From positions 116,625,534-116,689,533 of the forward strand of contig OY804580.1 in NCBI GenBank assembly GCA_963680875.1: 64,000 nucleotides of DNA, in the 5' to 3' direction. Under the pieces are notes generated by a model. It was not told where the DNA came from, made no database searches, and saw nothing but the letters and a program-made list of their open reading frames with translations. Shown here in pieces: positions 38,805 through 52,722 of this stretch. The DNA comes from Bathymodiolus brooksi. Its lineage: Eukaryota; Mollusca; Bivalvia; Mytilida; Modiolidae. The first letter of the stretch is position 1. The number at the start of each line of letters is the position of its first letter. The translations under genes and the position numbers were made by a program.

Positions 38805-41248
38805 CTAATGGACCGTCGAGTATAATCTACATGTCTGTTGTATATTGCTTCTAACGGACTGTCGAGTATAATATACATGTCTGTTGTATGTTGTTTCTAA
38901 CGGACTGTCGAGTATAATCTACATGGTCTGTTGTATGTTGTTTCTAACGGACTGTCGAGTATAATCTCCATGTCTGTTGTATGTTGTTTCTAACGGACTG
39001 TCGAGTATATTCTACATGTCTGTTGTATGTTGTTTCTAACGGACTGTCGAGTATAATCTACATGTCTGTTGTATGTTGTTTCTAACGGACTGTCGAGTAT
39101 AATCTACATGTCTGTTGTATGTTGTTTCTAACGGACTGTCGAGTATAATCTACATGGTCTGTTGTATGTTGTTTCTATCGGACTGTCGAGTATAATCTAC
39201 ATGTCTGTTGTATGTTGTTTCTAATGGACTGTCGAGTATAATCTACATGTCTGTTGTATGTTGTTTCTAACGGACTGTCGAGTATAATATACATGTCTGT
39301 TGTATGTTGTTTCTAACGGACTGTCGAGTATAATCTACATGTCTGCTGTATGTTGTTTCTAACGGACTGTCGAGTATAATCTACATGTCTGTTGAATGTG
39401 GTTTCTAATGGACTGTCGAGTATAATCTACATGTCTGTTGTATGTTGTTTCTAACGGACTGTCGAGTATAATCTACATGTCTGTTGTATGTTGTTTCTAA
39501 CGGACTGTCGAGTATAATCTCCATGTCTGTTGTATGTTGTTTCTAACGGACTGTCGAGTATAATCTACATGTCTGTTGTATGTTCTTTCTAACGGACTGT
39601 CGAGTATAATCTACTTGTCTGTTGTATGTTGTTTCTAACGGACTGTTGAGTATAATCTACATGTCTGCTGTATGTTGTTTCTAACGGACTGTCGAGTATA
39701 ATCTACATGTCTGTTGTATGTTGTTTCTAACGGACTGTCGAGTATAATCTACATGGTCTATTGTATGTTGTTTCTATCGGACTGTCGAGTATAATCTACA
39801 TGTCTGTTGTATGTTGTTTCTAATGGACTGTCGAGTATAATCTACATGTCTGTTGTATGTTGTTTCTAACGGACTGTCGAGTATAATATACATGTCTGTT
39901 GTATGTTGTTTCTAACGGACTGTCGAGTATAATCTACATGTCTGCTGTATGTTGTTTCTAACGGACTGTCGAGTATAATCTACATGTCTGTTGTATGTTG
40001 TTTCTAACGGACTGTCGAGTATAATCTACATGGTCTGTTGTATGTTGTTTCTAACGGACTGTCGAGTATAATCTCCATGTCTGTTGTATGTTGTTTCTAA
40101 CGGACTGTCGAGTATATTCTACATGTCTGTTGTATGTTGTTTCTAACGGACTGTCGAGTATAATCTACATGTCTGTTGTATGTTGTTTCTAACGGACTGT
40201 CGAGTATAATCTACATATCTGTTGTATGTTGTTTATAACGGACTGTCGAGTATAATCTACATGGTCTGTTGTATGTTGTTTCTATCGGACTGTCGAGTAT
40301 AATCTACATGTCTGTTGTATGTTGTTTCTAATGGACTGTCGAGTATAATCTACATGTCTGTTGTATGTTGTTTCTAACGGACTGTCGAGTATAATATACA
40401 TGTCTGTTGTATGTTGTTTCTAACGGACTGTCGAGTATAATCTACATGTCTGCTGTATGTTGTTTCTAACGGACTGTCGAGTATAATCTACATGTCTGTT
40501 GTATGTGGTTTCTAATGGACTGTCGAGTATAATCTACATGTCTGTTGTATGTTGTTTCTAACGGACTGTCGAGTATAATCTACATGTCTGTTGTATGTTG
40601 TTTCTAACGGACTGTCGAGTATAATCTCCATGTCTGTTGTATGTTGTTTCTAACGGACTGTCGAGTATAATCTACATGTCTGTTGTATGTTGTTTCTAAC
40701 GGACTGTCGAGTATAATCTACATGTCTGTTGTATGTTGTTTCTAACGGACTGTCGAGTATAATCTACATGTCTGTTGTATGTTGTTTCTAACGGACTGTC
40801 GAGTATAATCTACATGTCTGTTGTATGTTGTTTCTAACGGACTGTCGAGTATAATCTACATGGTCTATTGTATGTTGTTTCTATCGGACTGTCGAGTATA
40901 ATCTACATGTCTGTTGTATGTTGTTTCTAATGGACTGTCGAGTATAATCTACATGTCTGTTGTATGTTGTTTCTAACGGACTGTCGAGTATAATATACAT
41001 GTCTGTTGTATGTTGTTTCTAACGGACTGTCGAGTATAATCTACATGTCTGCTGTATGTTGTTTCTAACGGACTGTCGAGTATAATCTACATGTCTGTTG
41101 TATGTTGTTTCTAACGGACTGTCGAGTATAATCTACATGTCTGCTGTATGTTGTTTCTAACGGACTGTCGAGTATAATCTACATGTCTGTTGTATGTTGT
41201 TTCTAATGGACTGTCGAGTATAATCTACATGTCTGTTGTATGTTGTTT
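38805..41248. repeat. Domain C HOR copy C7 (last)
   Basis: Begins at the last GGACCG monomer, with a GTATATTGCTTC tail in the next one. It continues through GTTGAATGTGG (39,395), the CATGGTCTATTG/CTATCGG series, ATATAC and GCTG monomers. Private changes are GTTTATAACGG near 40,233 and CTACTTG near 39,611. It ends where GTTGAGC reappears at monomer start 41,249. Confidence 0.7.
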
Positions 41249-44200
41249 CTAACGGACTGTTGAGCATAATCTACATGGTCTGTTGTATGTGGTTTCTAAC
41301 GGACTGTCGAGTATAATCTCCATGTCTGTTGTATGTTGTTTCTAACGGACTGTCGAGTATAATCTCCATGTATGTTGTATGTTGTTTCTAACGGACTGTC
41401 GAGTATAATCTACATGTCTGTTGTATGTTGTTTCTAACGGACTGTCGAGTATAATCTACATGTCTGTTGCATGTTGTTTCTAACGGACTGTCGAGTATAA
41501 TCTACATGTCTGTTGTATGTTGTTTCTAACGGACTGTCGAGTATAATCTACATGTCTGTTGTATGTTGTTTCTAACGGACTGTCGAGTATAATCTACATG
41601 TCTGTTGTATGTTGTTTCTAACGGACTGTCGAGGATAATCTACATGTCTGTTGTATGTTGTTTCTAACGGACTGTCGAGTATAATCTACATGTCTGTTGT
41701 ATATTGTTTCTAACGGACTGTCGAGTATAATATACATGTCTGTTGTATGTTGTTTCTAACGGACTGTCGAGTATAATCTACATGGTCTGTTGTATGTTGT
41801 TTCTAACGGACTGTCGAGTATAATCTCCCTGTCTGTTGTATGTTGTTTCTAACGGACTGTCGAGTATATTATACATGTCTGTTGTATGTTGTTTCTAACG
41901 GACTGTCGAGTATAATCTACATGTCTGTTGTATGTTGTTTCTAACGGACTGTCGAGTATAATCTACATGTCTGTTGTATGTTGTTTCTAACGGACTGTCG
42001 AGTATAATCTACATGGTCTGTTGTATGTTGTTTCTATCGGACTGTCGAGTATAATCTACATGTCTGTTGTATGTTGTTTCTAATGGACTATCGAGTATAA
42101 TCTCCATGTCTGTTGTATGTTGTTTCTAACGGACTGTCGAGTATAATATACATGTCTGTTGTATGTTGTTTCTAACGGACTGTCGAGTATAATCTACATG
42201 TCTGCTGTATGTTGTTTCTAACGGACTGTCGAGTATAATCTACATGTCTGTTGTATGTGGTTTCTAATGGACTGTCGAGTATAATCTACATGTCTGTTGT
42301 ATGTTGTTTCTAACGGACTGTCGAGTATAATCTACATGTCTGTTGTATGTTGTTTCTAACGGACTGTCGAGTATAATCTCCATGTCTGTTGTATGTTGTT
42401 TCTAACGGACTGTCGAGTATAATCTACATGTCTGTTGTATGTTGTTTCTAACGGACTGTCGAGTATAATCTACATGTCTGTTGTATGTTGTTTCTAACGG
42501 ACTGTCGAGTATAATCTACATGTCTGTTGTATGTTGTTTCTAACGGACTGTCGAGTATAATCTACATGTCTGTTGTATGTTGTTTCTAACGGACTGTCGA
42601 GTATAATCTACATGGTCTATTGTATGTTGTTTCTATCGGACTGTCGAGTATAATCTACATGTCTGTTGTATGTTGTTTCTAATGGACTGTCGAGTATAAT
42701 CTACATGTCTGCTGTATGTTGTTTCTAACGGACTGTCGAGTATAATCTACATGTCTGTTGTATGTTGTTTCTAATGGACTGTCGAGTATAATCTACATGT
42801 CTGTTGTATGTTGTTTCTAACGGACTGTTGAGCATAATCTACATGGTCTGTTGTATGTTGTTTCTAACGGACTGTCGAGTATAATCTCCATGTCTGTTGT
42901 ATGTTGTTTCTAACAGACTGTCGAGTATAATCTCCATGTCTGTTGTATGTTGTTTCTAACGGACTGTCGAGTATAATCTACATGTCTGTTGTATGTTGTT
43001 TCTAACGGACTGTCGAGTATAATCTACATGTCTGTTGCATGTTGTTTCTAATGGACTGTCGAGTATAATCTACATGTCTGTTGTATGTTGTTTCTAACGG
43101 ACTGTCGAATATAATCTACATATCTGTTGTATGTTGTTTCTAACGGACTGTCGAGTATAATCTACATGTCTGTTGTATGTTGTTTCTAACGGACTGTCGA
43201 GTATAATTTACATGTCTGTTGTATGTTGTTTCTAACGGACTGTGGAATATAATCTACATGTCTGTTGTATGTTGTTTCTAATGGACTGTCGAGTATAATC
43301 TACATGTCTGTTGTATGTTGTTTCTAACGGACTGTCGAGTATAATATACATGTCTGTTGTATGTTGTTTCTAACGGACTGTCGAGTATAATCTACATGGT
43401 CTGTTGTATGTTGTTTCTAACGGACTGTCGAGTATAATCTCCATGTCTGTTGTATGTTGTTTCTAACGGACTGTCGTGTATATTCTACATGTCTGTTGTA
43501 TGTTGTTTCTAACGGAGTGTCGAGTATAATCTACATGTCTGTTGTATGTTGTTTCTAACGGACTGTCGAGTATAATCTACATGTCTGTTGTATGTTGTTT
43601 CTAACGGACTGTCGAGTATAATCTACATGGTCTATTGTATGTTGTTTCTATCGGACTGTCGAGTATAATCTACATGTCTGTTGTATGTTGTTTCTAATGG
43701 ACTGTCGAGTATAATCTACATGTCTGTTGTATGTTGTTTCTAACGGACTGTCGAGTATAATATACATGTCTGTTGTATGTTGTTTCTAACGGACTGTCGA
43801 GTATAATCTACATGGCTGCTGTATGTTGTTTCTAACGGACTGTCGAGTATAATCTACATGTCTGCTGTATGTTGTTTCTAATGGACTGTCGAGTATAATC
43901 TACATGTCTGTTGTATGTTGTTTCTAATGGACTGTCGAGTATAATCTACATGTCTGTTGTATGTTGTTTCTAACGGACTGTTGAGCATAATCTACATGGT
44001 CTGTTGTATGTTGTTTCTAACGGACTGTCGAGTATAATCTCCATGTCTGTTGTATGTTGTTTCTAACGGACTGTCGAGTATAATCTCCATGTATGTTGTA
44101 TGTTGTTTCTAACGGACTGTCGAGTATAATCTACATGTCTGTTGTATGTTGTTTCTAACGGACTGTCGAGTATAATCTACATGTCTGTTGCATGTTGTTT

Positions 44201-46900
44201 CTAGCGGACTGTCGAGTATAATCTACATGTCTGTTGTATGTTGTTTCTAACGGACTGTCGAGTATAATCTACATATCTGTTGTATGTTGTTTCTAACGGA
44301 CTGTCGAGTATAATCTACATGTCTGTTGTATGTTGTTTCTAACGGACTGTCGAGTATAATCTACATGTCTGTTGTATGTTGTTTCTAACGGACTGTCGAG
44401 TATAATCTACATGTCTGTTGTATGTTGTTTCTAATGGACTGTCGAGTATAATCTACATGTCTGTTGTATATTGTTTCTAACGGACTGTCGAGTATAATAT
44501 ACATGTCTGTTGTATGTTGTTTCTAACGGACTGTCGAGTATAATCTACATGGTCTGTTGTATGTTGTTTCTAACGGACTGTCGAGTATAATCTACATATC
44601 TGTTGTATGTTGTTTCTAACGGACTGTCGAGTATAATCTACATGTCTGTTGTATGTTGTTTCTAACGGACTGTCGAGTATAATCTACATGTCTGTTTTAT
44701 GTTGTTTCTAACGGACTGTCGAGTATAATCTACATGTCTGTTGTATGTTGTTTCTAATGGACTGTCGAGTATAATCTACATGTCTGTTGTATATTGTTTC
44801 TAACGGACTGTCGAGTATAATCTACATGTCTGTTGTATGTTGTTTCTAACGGACTGTCGAGTATAATCTACATGGTCTGTTGTATGTTGTTTCTATCGGA
44901 CTGTCGAGTATAATCTACATGTCTGTTGTATGTTGTTTCTAATGGACTGTCGAGTATAATCTACATGTCTGTTGTATGTTGTTTCTAACGGACTGTCGAG
45001 TATAATATACATGTCTGTTGTATGTTGTTTCTAACGGACTGTCGAGTATAATCTACATGTCTGCTGTATGTGGTTTCTAACGGACTGTCGAGTATAATCT
45101 ACATGTCTGTTGTATGTGGTTTCTAATGGACTGTCGAGTATAATCTACATGTCTGTTGTATGTTGTTTCTAACGGACTGTCGAGTATAATCTACATGTCT
45201 GTTGCATGTTGTTTCTAACGGACTGTCGAGTATAATCTACATGTCTGTTGTATGTTGTTTCTAACGGACTGTCGAGTATAATCTACATATCTGTTGTATG
45301 TTGTTTCTAACGGACTGTCGAGTATAATCTACACGTCTGTTGTATGTTGTTTCTAACGGACTGTCGAGTATAATCTACATGTCTGTTGTATGTTGTTTCT
45401 AACGGACTGTCGAGTATAATCTACATGTCTGTTGTATGTTGTTTCTAATGGACTGTCGAGTATAATCTACATGTCTGTTGTATATTGTTTCTAACGGACT
45501 GTCGAGTATAATATACATGTCTGTTGTATGTTGTTTCTAACGGACTGTCGAGTATAATCTACATGGTCTGTTGTATGTTGTTTCTAACGGACTGTCGAGT
45601 ATAATCTACATATCTGTTGTATGTTGTTTCTAACGGACTGTCGAGTATAATCTACATGTCTGTTGTATGTTGTTTCTAACGGACTGTCGAGTATAATCTA
45701 CATGTCTGTTGTATGTTGTTTCTAATGGACTGTCGAGAATAATCTACATGTCTGTTGTATATTGTTTCTAACGGACTGTCGAGTATAATCTACATGTCTG
45801 TTGTATGTTGTTTCTAACGGACTGTCGAGTATAATCTACATGGTCTGTTGTATGTTGTTTCTATCGGACTGTCGAGTATAATCTACATGTCTGTTGTATG
45901 TTGTTTCTAACGGACTGTCGAGTATAATCTACATGTCTGTTGTATGTTTTTTCTAACGGACTGTCGAGTATAATATACATGTCTGTTGTATGTTGTTTCT
46001 AACGGACTGTCGAGTATAATCTACATGTCTGCTGTATGTTGTTTCTAACGGACTGTCGAGTATAATCTACATGTCTGTTGTATGTGGTTTCTAATGGACT
46101 GTCGAGTATAATCTACATGTCTGTTGTATGTTGTTTCTAACGGACTGTCGAGTATAATCTACATGTCTGTTGTATGTTGTTTCTAACGGATTGTCGAGTA
46201 TAATCTCCATGTCTGTTGTATGTTGTTTCTAACGGACTGTCGAGTATAATCTACATGTCTGTTGTATGTTGTTTCTAACGGACTGTCGAGTATAATCTAC
46301 ATGTCTGTTGTATGTTGTTTCTAACGGACTGTCGAGTATAATCTACATGTCTGTTGTATGTTATTTCTAACGGACTGTCGAGTATAATCTACATGTCTGT
46401 TGTATGTTGTTTCTACTGGACTGTCGAGTATAATCTACATGTCTGTTGTATGTTGTTTCTAACGGACTGTCGAGTATAATCTACATGTCTGTTGTATTTT
46501 GTTTCTAACGGACTGTCGAGTATTATCTACATGTCTGTTGTATGTTGTTTCTAACGGACTGTCGAGTATAATCTACATGTCTGTTGTATGTTGTTTCTAA
46601 CGGACTGTCGAGTATAATCTACATGTCTGTTGTATGTTGTTTCTAATAGACTGTCGAGTATAATCTACATGTCTGTTGTATGTTGTTTCTAATGGACTGT
46701 CGAGTATAATCTCCATGTCTGTTGTATGTTGTTTCTAATGAACACTCGAGTATAATCTACATGTCTGTTGTATGTTGTTTCTAACGGACTGTCGAGTATA
46801 ATCTACATGTCTGTTGTATGTTGTTTCTAACGGACTGTCGAGTATAATATACATGTCTGTTGTATGTTGTTTCTAATGGACTGTCGAGTATAATCTACAT
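41249..46900. repeat. Domain D: mixed B/C-type modules
   Basis: GTTGAGC monomers start at 41,249, 42,817 and 43,970 (spacings 1,568 and 1,153 bp). They recur with the TTGCATG, GTATATTG, CTATCGG and TGTCGTGTATATTC series. A block of about 1,014 bp is duplicated near 44,200-46,200: GTATATTG tails at 44,467 and 45,481, then 44,790 and 45,758, the second pair one monomer closer. CTACATATCTG monomers are concentrated here. Near 46,400-46,800 it turns alpha-like, with CTAATAG, CTAATGG/CTCC and CTAATGAAC monomers (the last with extra changes, ACACTCGAG, at 46,735-46,780). Confidence 0.7.
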
Positions 46901-49900
46901 GTCTGTTGTATGTTGTTTCTAACGGACTGTCGAGTATAATCTACATGGTCTGTTGTATGTTGTTTCTAACGGACTGTCGAGTATAATCTCCATGTCTGTT
47001 GTATGTTGTTTCTATCGGACTGTCGAGTATAATCTACATGTCTGTTGTATGTTGCTTCTAACGGACTGTCGAGTATAATCTACATGTCTGTTGTATGTTG
47101 TTTCTAACGGACTGTCGAGTATAATCTACATGTCTGTTGTATATTGTTTCTAACGCACTGTCGAGTATAATCTACATGGTCTTTTGTATGTTGTTTCTAA
47201 CGGACTGTCGAGTATAATCTACATGTCTGTTGTATGTTGTTTCTAATGGACTGTCGAGTATAATCTACATGTCTGTTGTATGTTGTTTCTAACGGACTGT
47301 CGAGTATGATATACATGTCTGTTGTATGTTGTTTCTAACGGACTGTCGAGTATAATCTACATGGTCTGTTGTATGTTGTTTCTAACGGACTGTCGAGTAT
47401 AATCTCCATGTCTGTTGTATGTTGTTTCTAACGGACTGTCGAGTATATTCTACATGTCTGTTGTATGTTGTTTCTAACGGACTGTCGAATATAATCTACA
47501 TGTCTGTTGTATGTTGTTTCTAACGGACTGTCGAGTATAATCTACATGTCTGTTGTATGTTGTTTCTAACGGACTGTCGAGTATGATCTACATGGTCTGT
47601 GTTTGTTGTTTCTAACGGACTGTCGAGTATAATCTACATGTCTGTTGTATGTTGTTTCTAACGGACTGTCGAGTATAATATACATGTCTGTTGTATGTTG
47701 TTTCTAACGGACTGTCGAGTATATTCTACATGTCTGTTGTATGTTGTTTCTAACGGACTGTCGAGTATAATCTACATGTCTGTTGTATGTTGTTTCTAAC
47801 GGACTGTCGAGTATAATCTACATGTCTGTTGTATGTTGTTTCTAACGGACTGTCGAGTATAATCTACATGGTCTGTTGTATGTTGTTTCTAACGGACTGT
47901 CGAGTATAATCTACATGTTTGTTGTATGTTGTTTCTAACGGACTGTCGAGTATAATATACATGTCTGTTGTATGTTGTTTCTAACGGACTGTCGAGTATA
48001 ATCTACATGTCTGCTGTATGTTGTTTCTAACGGACTGTCGAGTATAATCTACATGTCTGTTGTATGTTGTTTCTAATGGACTGTCGAGTATAATCTACAT
48101 GTCTGTTGTATGTTGTTTCTAACGGACTGTTGAGCATAATCTACATGGTCTGTTGTATGTTGTTTCTAACGGACTGTCGAGTATAATCTCCATGTCTGTT
48201 GTATGTTGTTTCTAACGGACTGTCGAGTATAATCTCCATGTATGTTGTATGTTGTTTCTAACGGACTGTCGAGTATAATCTACATGTCTGTTGTATGTTG
48301 TTTCTAACGGACTGTCGAGTATAATCTACATGTCTGTTGCATGTTGTTTCTAACGGACTGTCGAGTATAATCTACATGTCTGTTGTATGTTGTTTCTAAC
48401 GGACTGTCGAGTATAATCTACATGTCTGTTGTATGTTGTTTCTAACGGACTGTCGAGTATAATCTACATGTATGTTGTATGTTGTTTCTAACGGACTGTC
48501 GAGTATAATCTACATGTCTGTTGTATGTTGTTTCTAACGGACTGTCGAGTATAATCTACATGTCTGTTGTATGTTGTTTCTAACGGACTGTCGAGTATTA
48601 TCTACATGTCTGTTGTATGTTGTTTCTAACGGACTGTCGAGTATAATATACATGCCTGTTGTATGTTGTTTCTAACGGACTGTCGAGTATAATCTACATG
48701 GTCTGTTGTATGTTGTTTCTAACGGACTGTCGAGTATAATCTCCATGTCTGTTGTATGTTGTTTCTAACGGACTGTCGAGTATATTCTACATGTCTTTTG
48801 TATGTTGTTTCTAACGGACTGTCGAGTATAATCTACATGTCTGTTGTATGTTGTTTCTAACGGACTGTCGAGTATAATCTACATGTCTGTTGTATGTTGT
48901 TTCTAACGGACTGTCGAGTATAATCTACATGGTCTGTTGTATGTTGTTTCTAACGGACTGTCGAGTATAATCTCCATGTCTGTTGTATGTTGTTTCTAAC
49001 GGATTGTCGAGTATAATCTCCATGTATGTTGTATGTTGTTTCTAACGGACTGTCGAGTATAATCTACATGTCTGTTGTATGTTGTTTCTAACGGAAAGTC
49101 GAGTATAATCTACATATCTGTTGCATGTTGTTTCTAACGGACTGTCGAGTATAATCTACATGTCTGTTGTATGTTGTTTCTAACGGACTGTCGAGTATAA
49201 TCTACATGTCTGTTGTATGTTGTTTCTAATGGACTGTCGAGTATAATCTACATGTCTGTTGTATGTTGTTTCTAACGGACTGTCGAGTATAATCTACATG
49301 TCTGTTGTATGTTGTTTCTAACGGACTGTCGAGTATAATCTACATGTCTGTTGTATGTTGTTTCTAATGGACTGTCGAGTATAATCTACATGTCTGTTGT
49401 ATGTTGTTTCTAACGGACTGTCGAGTATAATATACATGTCTGTTGTATGTTGTTTCTAACGGACTGTCGAGTATAATCTACATGGTCTGTTGTATGTTGT
49501 TTCTCACGGACTGTCGAGTATAATCTCCATGTCTGTTGTATGTTGTTTCTAACGGACTGTCGAGTATATTCTACATGTCTGTTGTATGTTGTTTCTAACG
49601 GACTGTCGAGTATAATCTACATGTCTGTTGTATGTTGTTTCTAACGGACTGTCGAGTATAATCTACATGTCTGTTGTATGTTGTTTCTAACGGACTGTCG
49701 AGTATAATCTACATGTCTGTTGTATGTTGTTTCTATCGGACTGTCGAGTATAATCTACATGTCTGTTGTATGTTGTTTCTAACGGACTGTCGAGTATAAT
49801 CTACATGTCTGTTGTATGTTGTTTCTAACGGACTGTCGAGTATAATATACATGTCTGTTGTATGTTGTTTCTAACGAACTGTCGAGTACAATCTACATGT

Positions 49901-51250
49901 CTGCTGTATGTTGTTTCTAACGGACTGTCGAGTATAATCTACATGTCTGTTGTATGTTGTTTCTAATGGACTGTCGAGTATAATCTACATGTATGTTGTA
50001 TGCTGTTTCTAACGGACTGTCGAGTATAATCTACATGTCTGTTGTATGTTGTTTCTAACGGACTGTCGAGTATAATCTCCATGTCTGTTGTATGTTGTTT
50101 CTAACGGACTGTCGAGTATAATCTACATGTCTGTTGTATGTTGTTTCTAACTGACTGTCGAGTATAATCTACATGTCTGTTGTATGTTGTTTCTAACGGA
50201 CTGTCGAGTATAATCTACATGTCTGTTGTATGTTGTTTCTAACGGACTGTCGAGTATAATCTACATGTCTGTTGTATGTTGTTTCTAACGGACTGTTGAG
50301 TATAATCTACATGTCTGTTGTATGTTGTTTCTAACGGAATGTCGAGTATAATCTCCATGTCTGTTGTATGTTGTTTCTAATGGACTGTCGAGTATAATCT
50401 ACATGTCTGTTGTATGTTGTTTCTAACGGACTGTCGACTATAATCTACATGTCTGTTGTATGTTGTTTCTAACGGACTGTCGAGTATTATCTACATGTCT
50501 GTTGTATGTTGTTTCTAACGGACTGTCGAGTATAATCTACATGTCTGTTGTATGTTGTTTCTAACAGACTGTCGAGTATAATCTACATGTCTGTTGTATG
50601 TTGTTTCTAATGGACTGTCGAGTATAATCTACATGTCTGTTGTATGTTGTTTCTAACGGACTTTCGAGTATAATCTCTATGTCTGTTGTATGTTGTTTCT
50701 AATGAACTGTCGAGTATAATCTACATGTCTGTTGTATGTTGTTTCTAACGGACTGTCGAGTATAATATACATGTCTGTTGTATGTTGTTTCTAATGGACT
50801 GTCGAGTATAATCTACATGTCTGCTGTATGTTGTTTCTAACGGTCTGTCGAGTATAATATACATGTCTGTTGTATGTTGTTTCTAACGGACTGTCGAGTA
50901 TAATCTACATGTCTGTTGTATGTTGTTTCTAACGGAGTGTCAAGTATAATCTCCATGTCTGTTGTATGTTGTTTCTAATGGACTGTCAAGTATAATCTAC
51001 ATGTCTGTTGTATGTTGTTTCTAACGGACTGTCGAGTATAATCTACATGTCTGTTGTATGTTGTTTCTTACGGACTGTCGAGTATAATATACATGTCTGT
51101 TGTGTGTTGTTTCGAAAGGACTGTCGAGTATAATCTCCATGTATGTTGTATGTTGTTTCTAACGGACTGTCGAGTATAATCTACATGTCTGTTGTATGTT
51201 GTTTCTAACGGACTGTCGAGTATAATCTACATGTCTCTTGTATGTTGTTT

Positions 51251-51802
51251 CTAAAGGTCTGTCGAGTATAATATACATGTCTGTTGTATGTTGTTTCTAA
51301 CGGACTGTCGAGTATAATCTACATGTCTGTTGTATGTTGTTTCTAACGGAGTGTCAAGTATAATCTCCATGTCTGTTGTATGTTGTTTCTAACGGACTGT
51401 CGAGTATAATCTACATGTCTGTTGTATGTTGTTTCTAATGGACTGTCGAGTATAATCTACATGTCTGTTGTATGTTGTTTCTAACGGACTGTCGAGTATA
51501 ATCTACATGTCTCTTGTATGTTGTTTCTAACGGTCTGTCGAGTATAATATACATGTCTGTTGTATGTTGTTTCTAACGGACTGTCGAGTATAATCTACAT
51601 GTCTGTTGTATGTTGTTTCTAACGGAGTGTCAAGTATAATCTCCATGTCTGTTGTATGTTGTTTCTAACGGACTGTCGAGTATAATCTACATGTCTGTTG
51701 TATGTTGTTTCTAATGGACTGTCGAGTATAATCTACATGTCTGTTGTATGTTGTTTCTAACGGACTGTCGAGTATAATATACATGTCTGTTGTATGTTGT
51801 TT
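51251..51802. repeat. 276-bp (six-monomer) tandem duplication
   Basis: Units 51,251-51,526 and 51,527-51,802 share the order GGTCTG with ATATAC, plain, GGAGTGTCAAG with CTCC, plain, CTAATGG, then a divergent last monomer. The first monomer of unit 1 has a private change (CTAAAGG). The second 4,093-bp copy has this set once, which explains the drop of 276 bp in the shift. Confidence 0.85.
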
Positions 51803-52630
51803 CTAACGGACTCTCGAGTATAATCTACATGTCTGTTGTATGTTGTTTCTAACGGACTGTCGAGTATAATCTACATGTCTGTTGTATGTTGTTTCTAATG
51901 GACTGTCGAGTATAATCTACATGTCTGTTGTATGTTGTTTCTAACGGACTGTCGAGTATAATCTACATGTCTGTTGTATGTTGTTTCTAACGGACTGTCG
52001 AGTATAATCTACATGTCTGTTGTATGTTGTTTCTAACGGACTGTCGAGTATAATCTACATGTCTGTTGTATGTTGTTTCTAACGGACTGTCGAGTATAAT
52101 CTACATGTCTGTTGTATGTTGTTTCTAATGGACTGTCGAGTATAATCTACATGTCTGTTGTATGTTGTTTCTAACGGACTGTCGAGTATAATCTACATGT
52201 CTGTTGTATGTTGTTTATAACGGACTGTCGAGTATAATCTACATGTCTGTTGTATGTTGTTTCTAACGGACTGTCGAGTATAATCTACATGTATGTTGTA
52301 TGTTGTTTCTAACGGACTGTCGAGTATAATCTACATGTCTGTTGTATGTTGTTTCTAACGGACTGTCAAGTATAATCTACATGTCTGTTGTATGTTGTTT
52401 CTAACGGACTGTCGAGTATAATCTACATGTCTGTTGTATGTTGTTTCTAACGGACTGTCGAGTATAATCTACATGTCTGTTGTATGTTGTTTCTAACGAA
52501 CTGTCGAGTATTATCTACATGTCTGCTGTATGTTGTTTCTAACGGACTGTCGAGTATAATCTACATGTCTGTTGTATGTTGTTTCTAACGGACTGTCGAG
52601 TATAATCTACATGTCTGTTGTATGTTGTTT

Positions 52631-52672
52631 CTAATGGACTGTCGAGTACCACATGTCTGTTGTATGTTGTTT
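52631..52672. repeat. Unique 42-bp monomer
   Basis: The shortest monomer I found. GTCGAGTA is followed by CCACATG, so the consensus TAATCT at positions 19-24 is replaced by CC, a net loss of 4 bp. The monomers on both sides are normal. It lies about 90 bp left of the junction between the two 4,093-bp copies and has no counterpart in either, so it is likely a private, recent event. Confidence 0.9.
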
Positions 52673-52722
52673 CTAACGGACTGTCGAGTATAATCTACAT
52701 GTCTCTTGTATGTTGTTTCTAA

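Larger units (their letters stand above)
48630..52722. repeat. 4,093-bp HOR, copy 1
   Basis: Recurs at +4,093 with rare marks preserved: CATGCCTG 48,651 and 52,744, ACGGAAAGTC 49,091 and 53,184, TCTCACGG 49,502 and 53,595, GACTATAAT 50,436 and 54,529, TTCGAA near 51,112 and 55,205. The length is 89 monomers minus 1 bp. Near its end it holds an extra 276-bp duplication, so marks beyond 51,527 are only 3,817 bp from their counterparts. Confidence 0.87.
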
